Positions 1 to 5,231 of a DNA stretch of 5,258 nt are shown piece by piece. The notes under the pieces are model-generated. The model saw only the letters and a list, made by a program, of their open reading frames with translations. It did no database searches and was not told the DNA's origin. Origin of the DNA: an uncultured Clostridia bacterium (lineage in GTDB: Bacteria > Bacillota > Clostridia > Christensenellales > Aristaeellaceae); the NCBI GenBank assembly GCA_946615495.1, contig CAMOHY010000187.1, positions 1 to 5,258 on the forward strand. Reading direction: 5' to 3'. Each line of letters begins with the position of its first letter. Position 1 is the first letter of the stretch. A program made the translations under genes and the position numbers.

Positions 1-1670
1 CGCTGGACAGCGCCGGGACCATCAAAAAAGAATACCGGGTCGACGGCATTTGGGGCACCGATTACGAAGCCCACGGCCAAAACATGCGGGACCGGTTCGT
101 CCGCGTGTACGGCGATCATTACGGGTGCGTGAACTGGACCAGCGAAATTATGCTGGAATACCAGCAGGCCATGCTGCACCGCCAGACGCTGGCGGGGCCC
201 GCGGGCTTCCTGGGCAGCGAAACCCCCATTCTGGATATGGTTTACCTTACGCCGGACGATACCATGCTTTCCAGGGAGGAGGCCATCGAAGGGGCCAAAG
301 CGGCCTGCGGGAAGCTGGACTACGAAACCCTGTACGGCAATTCCCAGGTGGCGGTATGCATGGAAAACCCGGAAGGAAAGCCCGTCTGGAAGGTGACGCT
401 GGGGCTGCGCGCCGGCGGCTTCGTGTATGCCCAATTGGACGCGAAAACCGGCGAAGCGCTCTTGGTCGACACCGCGAAGGCCGACAGCTACACCCCCTGG
501 CGGGTGTACGTGAGTGAGGAATACTGGCAGGAAAACAAGCCCACCGGGGAAACCCTGTACAGCCGTCCCGCGGCGGGCGACGTGCCCGGCTGGCGTCTGC
601 CCGCCTTCTGGGGCGATACGGCCATCGCGCCTTCCTGGTACTGGGACCGGCTGAATGCCGTGGGCTACAGCGAGGAAACGGAGGATACGCTGTACCTGGG
701 GTGGCTGAACCAATACGGCTACGACACCCATTTCTGGCCCCTGGAAGCCCAGGCCATCGAAATCCTGGCGCATGAATCCAACGACGAAACGGACTTCACC
801 CAGGAAAAGATGCCCGGCCTGCCCTCCGAGGGCGACATTTCCCAGGAGGAGGCTCTGACCATCGCCAAAGCGGCCTTTAAGCAGGTATACGCGGAGGATT
901 TGCCCGGCCTGGACGTGAGCACCCTGAAAGGCGCGTTTTCCTACTGGTTCCGCCGCACGCTGGACTTTAACGTGTGGGAAGTGAACCTGTACAGGCTGGA
1001 CGGCGTCAAGGCGGGCACGGTGTGGATCGAAAGCCGGTCCGGCCAGGCTTACGAGCTGGAAAGCCCCGACGTGCCCGGCATAAGGTCCGTGGAGAACGAT
1101 CTGTTCCAGCCCATCGCCACCCCCGCGCCGCTGGAGAACGGCAAGCCCTGGATGTGGGGAAACGAAAAGCTGCCGCCGTCCTTCTGGGACAAGCTGGAGC
1201 AGGTGATGAACGAATGGCATGTTACGGCTGAAAACATCGGTGAAAAAGAGAGCGAATGGTATTTTCAGTATACCGACGAAATCTTTATGCCCTACGATTG
1301 CCAGGTCATGCTAAGTGTGCTTTCGTCCTATAATCAGGATGCCTGGCAGGAGGACAAGCCCATGTTCCTCATCTTCCCCCAGGAGGGGAAACTGAGCCGG
1401 GAGGAAGTGACGAAGATCGCCTGGAAAGCGCTGCACGAAGCGGCTGACGGCGAAGTGGGCGCGGCGTGGATCGACGATCTGAAATGCAACGCGGATCTGT
1501 CCACCTATCCCTGGGTGGCGGCCCAGTACCAGTCGGACGAGCCGCTCTGGTGCGTCGCCTTCTTCACTTGGGACGATACCTACGATTACTGGAACAGCAA
1601 GGCCTACGTCTACCTGACCGAGGACGGCGAAGTGATCCTGGCCGAGCTGGAGCTTGGCGGCAACGGTTAA
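1..1670 (+). CDS. Three-module PepSY-like repeat protein, 5' end outside the window
   Basis: The frame is open from base 3 to the TAA at 1668-1670 (555 codons). The ATG at 84 has no ribosome binding site and falls inside the first repeat, so the true start lies upstream and any signal peptide or membrane anchor is out of view. The visible part consists of three tandem modules starting at 48 (IWG), 606 (FWG) and 1152 (MWG), 186 and 182 codons apart. Each has a Trp/Tyr-rich helical linker, then a PepSY-like unit: a helix beginning S-x-EEA/V (270, 834, 1393; SREEA, SQEEA, SREEV), a strand with VW or LW (Trp codons at 387, 975, 1548), and a final strand with a tight turn (AKTGEAL, SRSGQAY, TEDGEVI). 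PepSY domains are typically extracytoplasmic and are known as peptidase-inhibitory or protein-binding modules. The protein is acidic, with no enzyme motif seen. Secretion and a regulatory or binding role are inferences. It converges on pepT. Confidence 0.75.
   Translation, partial: LDSAGTIKKEYRVDGIWGTDYEAHGQNMRDRFVRVYGDHYGCVNWTSEIMLEYQQAMLHRQTLAGPAGFLGSETPILDMVYLTPDDTMLSREEAIEGAKAACGKLDYETLYGNSQVAVCMENPEGKPVWKVTLGLRAGGFVYAQLDAKTGEALLVDTAKADSYTPWRVYVSEEYWQENKPTGETLYSRPAAGDVPGWRLPAFWGDTAIAPSWYWDRLNAVGYSEETEDTLYLGWLNQYGYDTHFWPLEAQAIEILAHESNDETDFTQEKMPGLPSEGDISQEEALTIAKAAFKQVYAEDLPGLDVSTLKGAFSYWFRRTLDFNVWEVNLYRLDGVKAGTVWIESRSGQAYELESPDVPGIRSVENDLFQPIATPAPLENGKPWMWGNEKLPPSFWDKLEQVMNEWHVTAENIGEKESEWYFQYTDEIFMPYDCQVMLSVLSSYNQDAWQEDKPMFLIFPQEGKLSREEVTKIAWKALHEAADGEVGAAWIDDLKCNADLSTYPWVAAQYQSDEPLWCVAFFTWDDTYDYWNSKAYVYLTEDGEVILAELELGGNG
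264..489 (+). other. PepSY-like unit 1
   Basis: First of three related units in the plus-strand repeat protein. The order is a helix starting LSREEAIEGAKAA, then KPVWKVTLGL, then FVYAQLDAKTGEALL, matching the helix-strand-strand plan and terminal T/S-G-E/Q/K turn of PepSY domains. The boundaries are by eye. Confidence 0.6.
831..1076 (+). other. PepSY-like unit 2
   Basis: Second unit. The helix starts ISQEEALTIAKAAF, followed by NVWEVNLYRL and TVWIESRSGQAYELE. This is the best match of the three to the PepSY pattern. It follows a linker beginning FWGDTAIAPSWYWDRL that resembles the one before unit 3 (MWGNEKLPPSFWDKLE). Confidence 0.65.
1387..1667 (+). other. PepSY-like unit 3
   Basis: Third, C-terminal unit. 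The helix starts LSREEVTKIAWKAL, followed by EPLWCVAFFTW and KAYVYLTEDGEVILAE. The gap between helix and strands is longer than in units 1 and 2. The protein ends ten residues after the last strand turn. Confidence 0.6.
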
Positions 1671-1680
1671 TCATATTATT

Positions 1681-1722
1681 GGGGGGAAACTGCTCTTTGA
1701 CGCCAAAGAGCAGCTTCCCCCC
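1681..1722. repeat. Long near-perfect palindrome between convergent genes
   Basis: Bases 1681-1699 pair with 1704-1722: six G·C pairs, two A·T pairs, one A/C mismatch, then ten perfect pairs (CTGCTCTTTG with CAAAGAGCAG), closing a four-base loop (ACGC). It begins 10 bases after the stop of the PepSY repeat gene. No T-run follows on either strand, so it is not a standard Rho-independent terminator. It could still protect the mRNA 3' end or halt transcription. Together with the following C-run segment it resembles dispersed REP-like intergenic repeats; that is inference, as only one copy is visible here. Confidence 0.7.
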
Positions 1723-1752
1723 AGCCCCCCCTTCCGGGAAAAGCGAAAGGGG
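1723..1752. repeat. C-run / G-run flank of the palindrome, second imperfect hairpin
   Basis: After the palindrome come a C-run, then TTCCGGGAA (an inverted repeat around a central G), then AAAGCGAAAGGGG. CCCCTT pairs with AAGGGG at the far end to give an imperfect hairpin. Adjacency to the 19-bp palindrome suggests the two belong to one composite element covering about 1681-1752. Confidence 0.4.
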
Positions 1753-1765
1753 ATATCATCCGTTT

Positions 1766-1794
1766 CAGGGTTCTCCCTGTTCTGTCTATTTTTT
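1766..1794 (+). terminator. Possible weak Rho-independent terminator for the PepSY repeat gene
   Basis: CAGGG (1766-1770), loop TTCT, CCCTG (1775-1779) form a perfect five-pair stem. It is followed by a T-rich stretch ending in six T's (1789-1794). The stem is short and the T-run starts nine bases after it, so the call is tentative. It lies about 95 bases past the stop codon. Confidence 0.35.
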
Positions 1795-1800
1795 CGGAAG

Positions 1801-1822
1801 GGTGTGAGGAAAGGCTCACACC
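1801..1822. terminator. Hairpin spanning the pepT stop codon
   Basis: GGTGTGAG (1801-1808) and CTCACACC (1815-1822) are perfect inverted repeats around a six-base loop. The pepT TGA (1816-1818 on the minus strand) is inside the right arm. On the minus strand no T-run follows. On the plus strand seven T's come at 1833-1839, ten bases beyond the stem and inside the pepT coding region. It may help end transcription in either direction, but does not fit the canonical form on either strand. Confidence 0.4.
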
Positions 1823-3024
1823 GCTTCCACAATTTTTTTCAGCACTTCCACCATGCTCTGCATTTCCTGCACGCAGGCGTATTCAAAAATGCCGTGGCCG
1901 TTATAGCCGCCGGTGCCCAGATTAGGGCATACCAGGCCCATGAAGGACAGCCGGGCGCCGTCGGTGCCGCCCCGGATGGGCACGCAGGCGGGGGAAAGGC
2001 CGCAGGCGCGCAGGGCGTTCAGCGCCCGGTCGATCACCTCCGGGCGTTCCTGCACCTTTTCCTTCATGTTGTAATAGCTGTCCCGCAGGGTGAGCTCAAA
2101 GGTGTTTTCCCCATACTTTTCGTTTAGATAATCCGCTATCTTCTCCATCCGCTGCTTTTTCCGCTCGAATTTGGCCCGGTCATGGTCCCGCACGATGTAG
2201 CGCAGCTCGGCTTCCTGCTCCTCACCCCGGATGAAATTCAGGTGATAGAAGCCCTCATACCCCTCCGTGCATTCGGGAATTTCATGGGCGGGCAGCATGG
2301 CGTTAAATTCCAGCCCCAGGCGGATGGCGTTGCGCATTTTGTTTTTTGCGCTGCCGGGATGAATGGAAAAGCCGTGCACCAGCAGCCGGGCCGACGCGGC
2401 GTTGAAGTTTTCGTATTCGATCTCATCCGCGGCCCCGCCGTCCACGGTGTAGGCAAAGTCCGCCCCAAAGCCCTTTACGTCAAACAGGTCCGCGCCACGG
2501 CCGATTTCCTCGTCCGGCGTAAAGCCCACGCAGATTTTTCCATGCTTCATTTCGGGGTGGGCCAGCACGTATTCGCACAGCGTCATAATTTCCGCCACGC
2601 CCGCCTTATCGTCCGCGCCCAGCAGCGTTTCGCCGTCGGTGACGATCAGGTCCTTTCCTGCGTGACGGTCCAGAGACGGAAAATCCGCCGCCTTCATCAC
2701 AATATCCTTTTCCGCGTTCAGCACCACGTCGCCGCCTTCATAATGCAGCAGCCGGGGATGGATGGGGGCGCCGGGCACAGCGTCCACCGTGTCCATATGG
2801 GCGATGAGGCCGATGGACGGCGCGCCCTCCGCGTTGGCGGGAATGCAGCCGTACACATAGCAATGCTCATCCAGCCGCACGTCGCTCAGGCCCAATTGCA
2901 GCATTTCATCCCGAAGCAGCCTGGCCAATTCCCATTGCCGGGCGCTGGAAGGGCAATCCGGGCAGCTTTCATCGCTGGTGGTATCCAGCGCCACATAGCG
3001 CAAAAAACGTTCCTGTACTTCCAT
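1816..3024 (-). CDS. pepT: Peptidase T (tripeptide aminopeptidase, M20 family)
   Basis: A cytoplasmic two-zinc aminopeptidase that removes the N-terminal residue from tripeptides, a late step in peptide use. The 402 residues are close to the ~408 of E. coli PepT, so it is full length. All expected metal and catalytic residues are visible: His76 and Asp78 in AHMDTVDAVPG, bridging Asp138 in LLGADDKAG, catalytic Glu172 and zinc ligand Glu173 in FTPDEEIGRGAD, Asp195 in YTVDGG, His222 in the dimerisation-domain motif SIHPGSAKNKMRNA, and His377 in TGGYNGHG. The IRGGTDGARLSFMG segment is also typical. The order is catalytic part, inserted dimerisation domain (about 208-320), catalytic part. The ATG is preceded by AAAGGA (3034-3039) nine bases upstream. 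It follows the Sm-like/ASCH gene by 27 bases, so the two are probably co-transcribed. The TGA lies in a hairpin. No defect is seen. Confidence 0.97.
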   Translation of the reverse strand: MEVQERFLRYVALDTTSDESCPDCPSSARQWELARLLRDEMLQLGLSDVRLDEHCYVYGCIPANAEGAPSIGLIAHMDTVDAVPGAPIHPRLLHYEGGDVVLNAEKDIVMKAADFPSLDRHAGKDLIVTDGETLLGADDKAGVAEIMTLCEYVLAHPEMKHGKICVGFTPDEEIGRGADLFDVKGFGADFAYTVDGGAADEIEYENFNAASARLLVHGFSIHPGSAKNKMRNAIRLGLEFNAMLPAHEIPECTEGYEGFYHLNFIRGEEQEAELRYIVRDHDRAKFERKKQRMEKIADYLNEKYGENTFELTLRDSYYNMKEKVQERPEVIDRALNALRACGLSPACVPIRGGTDGARLSFMGLVCPNLGTGGYNGHGIFEYACVQEMQSMVEVLKKIVEAV

Positions 3025-3033
3025 GATGCTTCA

Positions 3034-3039
3034 TCCTTT
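3034..3039 (-). promoter_or_regulatory. Ribosome binding site of pepT
   Basis: AAAGGA on the minus strand, nine bases before the ATG at 3022-3024 and within the 27-base gap after the upstream gene. It is weaker than the AGGAGG sites of rplQ and rpoA. Confidence 0.6.
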
Positions 3040-3051
3040 CCTTATCGCAGC

Positions 3052-3615
3052 TCACAGGAGGGCGATTTCGATGCCCACCGCGCCGTAAAGCTTTTGTTCT
3101 TCCGGGGAATAATACGCCTCCATATCCTTTGGGGACGCGGCGGCGGCGTTTTCCGCCGTGTACCCGCATTGCAGCAGGGGCAGCGCCGCGTACAATTCCG
3201 CAAAAGAGGGAAAAACGTGCAGCTTTTTCACCTCCGCCCGCAGCACCTCGGTTTCGTCCTGGGTGTTTTCAAAGCGGATGATGTCTCCCGGCCGGAGGCG
3301 CCGCCGCTTCTCGTCGTACAGCCGCAGCTCAATGGTCTTTTGTCCGTCCTCGATCATTTTATAGGGCTTGGGATTCAGGCGCATCCGATGCTGCGTCCTG
3401 TTCATCCATATTTTCTCCCCGTTTTTCTCTATTTCTTCGATCTTGAGAATATCGCTTTCAAAGAAAAACCAGTTGTCGATTTGCAGCGCCGCTTCCTCCC
3501 GGCCCGTCTCGATCTCCGCATATTCGGAGGAGCAGTGTTCGCATTCGCCCTCGAATACGTTCCCGTCTTCCATAGTCAGGCGCACCGTTTTGCCGTCATA
3601 GGCCTTTAGGTTCAT
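3052..3615 (-). CDS. Sm-like domain fused to ASCH domain, function unknown
   Basis: A 187-residue protein of two parts. Residues 1-64 (LKAYDGKTVRLTMEDGNVFE..., ESDILKIEEIE) look like the small Sm-like beta-barrel found in short Firmicute proteins. Residues 74-187 look like an ASCH domain: HRMRLNPKPYKMIEDGQKTI, then ELRLYDEKRRRLRPGDIIRF, then the late segments FPSFAELYAALPLLQCGY, MEAYYSPEEQ and YGAVGIEIAL. The G-x-K-T-x-E-x-R motif (Gly91, Lys93, Glu96, Arg98) is intact. ASCH proteins are PUA-like and are thought to bind RNA or modified nucleotides; one subgroup, YqfB, is an N4-acetylcytidine amidohydrolase, but this protein is not clearly that enzyme. The start at 3613-3615 is chosen because GGGAGG lies five bases upstream; the frame continues further up, but that part overlaps rplQ and is low-quality Arg/Thr-rich shadow sequence. 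It probably forms an operon with pepT. Confidence 0.85.
   Translation of the reverse strand: MNLKAYDGKTVRLTMEDGNVFEGECEHCSSEYAEIETGREEAALQIDNWFFFESDILKIEEIEKNGEKIWMNRTQHRMRLNPKPYKMIEDGQKTIELRLYDEKRRRLRPGDIIRFENTQDETEVLRAEVKKLHVFPSFAELYAALPLLQCGYTAENAAAASPKDMEAYYSPEEQKLYGAVGIEIALL
3403..3420 (-). promoter_or_regulatory. Possible internal translation start for the ASCH half
   Basis: GGGGAG (3415-3420) lies nine bases before an in-frame ATG (3403-3405, Met71). Translation from there would give a 117-residue free-standing ASCH protein beginning MNRTQHRMRL, which is how stand-alone ASCH proteins usually begin. Whether it is used is not known. Confidence 0.35.
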
Positions 3616-3620
3616 GCTTT

Positions 3621-3626
3621 CCTCCC
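3621..3626 (-). promoter_or_regulatory. Ribosome binding site deciding the start of the Sm-like/ASCH gene
   Basis: GGGAGG on the minus strand, five bases (AAAGC) before the ATG at 3613-3615. It fixes this ATG as the start in preference to the upstream in-frame codons that overlap rplQ. Confidence 0.8.
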
Positions 3627-3649
3627 TTCCGCCCGGCGAAAGCCTTACG

Positions 3650-3685
3650 AAAAAAGCAGGCCGCGTTTCCACAGCCTGCTTTTTT
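3650..3685 (-). terminator. Rho-independent terminator of the rpsD-rpoA-rplQ operon
   Basis: A perfect 12-bp inverted repeat: AAAAAAGCAGGC (3650-3661) and GCCTGCTTTTTT (3674-3685), with a 12-base loop. On the minus strand the GC-rich stem is followed by six T's, the classic form, starting nine bases after the rplQ TAA. The A-run/T-run symmetry would let it act on the plus strand too. Confidence 0.93.
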
Positions 3686-3694
3686 GTATTGGAC

Positions 3695-4207
3695 TTACAC
3701 CAATTCGATAATGACCATTTCGGCCGCGTCGCCGCGACGGGGGCCCAGCTTATAAATGCGGGTGTAGCCGCCGGCGCAGTTCTTTTCCTGGTTGCGGGCG
3801 CGGTACTTGGGGCCATATTCACGGAACAGCTTTTCCACCACGGGATGCTTGTTGTCCTTGGTGCGTTCCTTATAGTCCTTCTTGCTCTCGTCGTCCTTCT
3901 TGTTTTCCTTAATATCATACAGGTAAGCCATCATCAGGCGGCGGGCATGCAGCTTGGAAGGCAGGTCGTTGGTGAAGGTCTGCTTCACGATCTGCTTCTT
4001 GTCGTTGTAGAATTCTTTTTCGACTTCAACGGTCTGATCATACTCGCGGATGGCGAGGGTGATCATTTTATCCACGATGCTGCGCACTTCCTTGGCCTTG
4101 GCCTCGGTGGTTTCGATGCGGCCGTACCACAGAAGATTGGTGGTCAGGTTCCGCAGCATCGCCTTGCGCTGGCTCGCGGTACGGCCCAGCTTGCGCTCTG
4201 TTGCCAT
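3695..4207 (-). CDS. rplQ: 50S ribosomal protein bL17, with insertions
   Basis: A large-subunit ribosomal protein near the peptide exit tunnel region, here 170 residues against about 120-127 in B. subtilis and E. coli. The N-terminus (RKLGRTASQRKAMLRNLTTN, then RIETTEAKAKEVRSIVDKMI) and the C-terminus (GGYTRIYKLGPRRGDAAEMV and IIELV) are canonical. The extra length is internal. About 28 residues (roughly 55-84, charged, EYDQTVEVEKEFYNDKK...) sit between the KMITLA helix and LHARR, where B. subtilis has only a few residues. A Lys/Asp-rich stretch (about 99-120) replaces a shorter linker, and a few residues are added before GGYTR. The frame is continuous, so these are insertions and not frameshifts. 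The ATG has AGGAGG eight bases upstream. It follows rpoA by 15 bases and is the last gene before the terminator. Confidence 0.98.
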   Translation of the reverse strand: MATERKLGRTASQRKAMLRNLTTNLLWYGRIETTEAKAKEVRSIVDKMITLAIREYDQTVEVEKEFYNDKKQIVKQTFTNDLPSKLHARRLMMAYLYDIKENKKDDESKKDYKERTKDNKHPVVEKLFREYGPKYRARNQEKNCAGGYTRIYKLGPRRGDAAEMVIIELV

Positions 4208-4215
4208 GGGAATTT

Positions 4216-4221
4216 CCTCCT
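4216..4221 (-). promoter_or_regulatory. Ribosome binding site of rplQ
   Basis: A perfect AGGAGG in the 15-base rpoA-rplQ gap, eight bases before the ATG, in keeping with high expression of a ribosomal protein. Confidence 0.85.
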
Positions 4222-4222
4222 A

Positions 4223-5170
4223 TCACTCTTCGGTCGGGCGCAGACCCAGGCCCAGCGCCTGCAGCTTCTGCTCGACTTCTTCCAAACTCTTCTTGCCCAG
4301 GTTGCGCACCTTCATCATGTCCTCCTGGTTCCGCTGAACCAGCTCGGCCACGGTGTTGATTCCGGCGCGCTTCAAGCAATTGTAGGCACGGACGGAGAGG
4401 TCCAAATCTTCGATGGTCATCTCCATCACTTTCTCCATCTTGTCGTCCTCCGGTTCAGAGGTGCTGATGGGCATCGTCTGATCGGTCAGGCCAACGAAGA
4501 GGGAGAGCTGTTCGGTAAGGATGCGGGCGGACATGGCAATGGCTTCATCGGGAGCCACGGAGCCATCCGTCCACACTTCCAGCGTCAGCTTATCATAGTC
4601 CGTGATCTGGCCCACACGGGTATCCTCTACCACGTAATTGACCTTGCGGATGGGGGTATAAATAGAATCGATGGGAATCACGCCGATAGGCATTTGGGCC
4701 GTTTTGTTCTTATCGGAAGAAACATAGCCCCGGCCACGGTCCAGGCTGAGCCACATATGCAGCTTCGCGCCTTCGCCCAAGGTGGCAATATGCAGATCGG
4801 GATTCACGATTTCCACTTCATCATCCACCCGGATGTCCGCCGCTGTCAATTCACAGGGGCCTTGAGCGTTGATTTCCAGCATCTTGACCTGATCTGTGTA
4901 CAGCTTCAGGGCAAGCTCCTTCAAATTGAGGATGAGCTCCGTCACATCCTCCTTCACGCCCGGAACGGTGGAAAATTCATGCTGAACGCCATCAATACTA
5001 ACGCTGGTGACGGCGGCGCCGGGAAGCGAATTAATGAGCACCCGGCGAAGCGAATTGCCCAGCGTGTGGCCAAAGCCGCGTTCAAGCGGCTCGATCACGA
5101 ACTTGCCATAGGAATTGTTCGCGGCCATTTCGATACAATCGATGTGCGCTTTTTCGATTTCGACAATCAC
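4223..5170 (-). CDS. rpoA: DNA-directed RNA polymerase subunit alpha
   Basis: The alpha subunit dimerises to seed assembly of RNA polymerase; its C-terminal domain contacts UP elements and activators. With the GTG start at 5168-5170 it has 315 residues (B. subtilis: 314). The N-terminal domain (1 to ~228) shows GKFVIEPLERGFGHTLGNSL, RRVLINSLPGAAVTSV, IDGVQHEFST, NPDLHIATL and IGVIPIDSIYTPIRKVNYVV, with the dimer and beta/beta' contact regions intact. An acidic linker (~229-250) leads to the C-terminal domain (MTIEDLDLSVRAYNCLKRAG and VRNLGKKSLEEVEQKLQALG), with the DNA-contacting Arg of VRAYNC and the NLGKKS turn conserved. A TTG at 5177-5179 is also in frame, but it is one base from AGGAGG. 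The GTG is ten bases away and gives an N-terminus (M-I-V-E-I-E-K) matching the family's MIEIEKP. It lies between rpsD and rplQ. Confidence 0.98.
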   Translation of the reverse strand: MIVEIEKAHIDCIEMAANNSYGKFVIEPLERGFGHTLGNSLRRVLINSLPGAAVTSVSIDGVQHEFSTVPGVKEDVTELILNLKELALKLYTDQVKMLEINAQGPCELTAADIRVDDEVEIVNPDLHIATLGEGAKLHMWLSLDRGRGYVSSDKNKTAQMPIGVIPIDSIYTPIRKVNYVVEDTRVGQITDYDKLTLEVWTDGSVAPDEAIAMSARILTEQLSLFVGLTDQTMPISTSEPEDDKMEKVMEMTIEDLDLSVRAYNCLKRAGINTVAELVQRNQEDMMKVRNLGKKSLEEVEQKLQALGLGLRPTEE

Positions 5171-5180
5171 TGAGTCCAAC

Positions 5181-5186
5181 CCTCCT
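5181..5186 (-). promoter_or_regulatory. Ribosome binding site deciding the rpoA start
   Basis: AGGAGG on the minus strand, ten bases from GTG (5168-5170) and only one base from TTG (5177-5179). The spacing supports the GTG. Confidence 0.75.
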
Positions 5187-5222
5187 CATCGATACGGTCG
5201 TTGGGGACTGCATCATACGGTC
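5187..5222. repeat. Short direct repeat in the rpsD-rpoA spacer
   Basis: On the plus strand CATCGATACGGTC (5187-5199) is followed by CATCATACGGTC (5211-5222), the same apart from one missing G. The spacer is 61 bases. It could be chance, or a leader structure for translation of rpoA. Confidence 0.35.
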
Positions 5223-5231
5223 AGAACAGGA

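Noticed and set aside
84..86. ATG at 84 as the start of the PepSY repeat protein
   Set aside because: There is no ribosome binding site before it, the frame stays open to the window edge, and the first module already starts at 48.
50..517. A 155-codon frame inside the PepSY repeat gene
   Set aside because: It is an Arg/Gly-rich out-of-frame shadow of the real coding frame.
1654..2127. A 157-codon plus-strand frame across the convergent gap into pepT
   Set aside because: It spans the palindrome and runs antisense to pepT, with no domain or ribosome binding site.
2182..3609. A 475-codon open frame on the plus strand opposite pepT and the ASCH gene
   Set aside because: It is antisense to two genes with clear family motifs, is rich in His, Gln, Arg and Val as expected of reversed GC-rich codons, and has no recognisable domain.
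3616..3918. An N-terminal extension of the Sm-like/ASCH gene by about 100 codons
   Set aside because: It overlaps the rplQ 3' end and its terminator, is Arg/Thr/Pro-rich with no domain, and the ATG at 3615 has its own strong ribosome binding site.
3614..5173. A 519-codon open frame on the plus strand opposite rplQ and rpoA
   Set aside because: It is the exact mirror of two essential conserved genes, with the typical composition of a GC-rich antisense shadow (His, Leu, Gly, Asp) and no motif.
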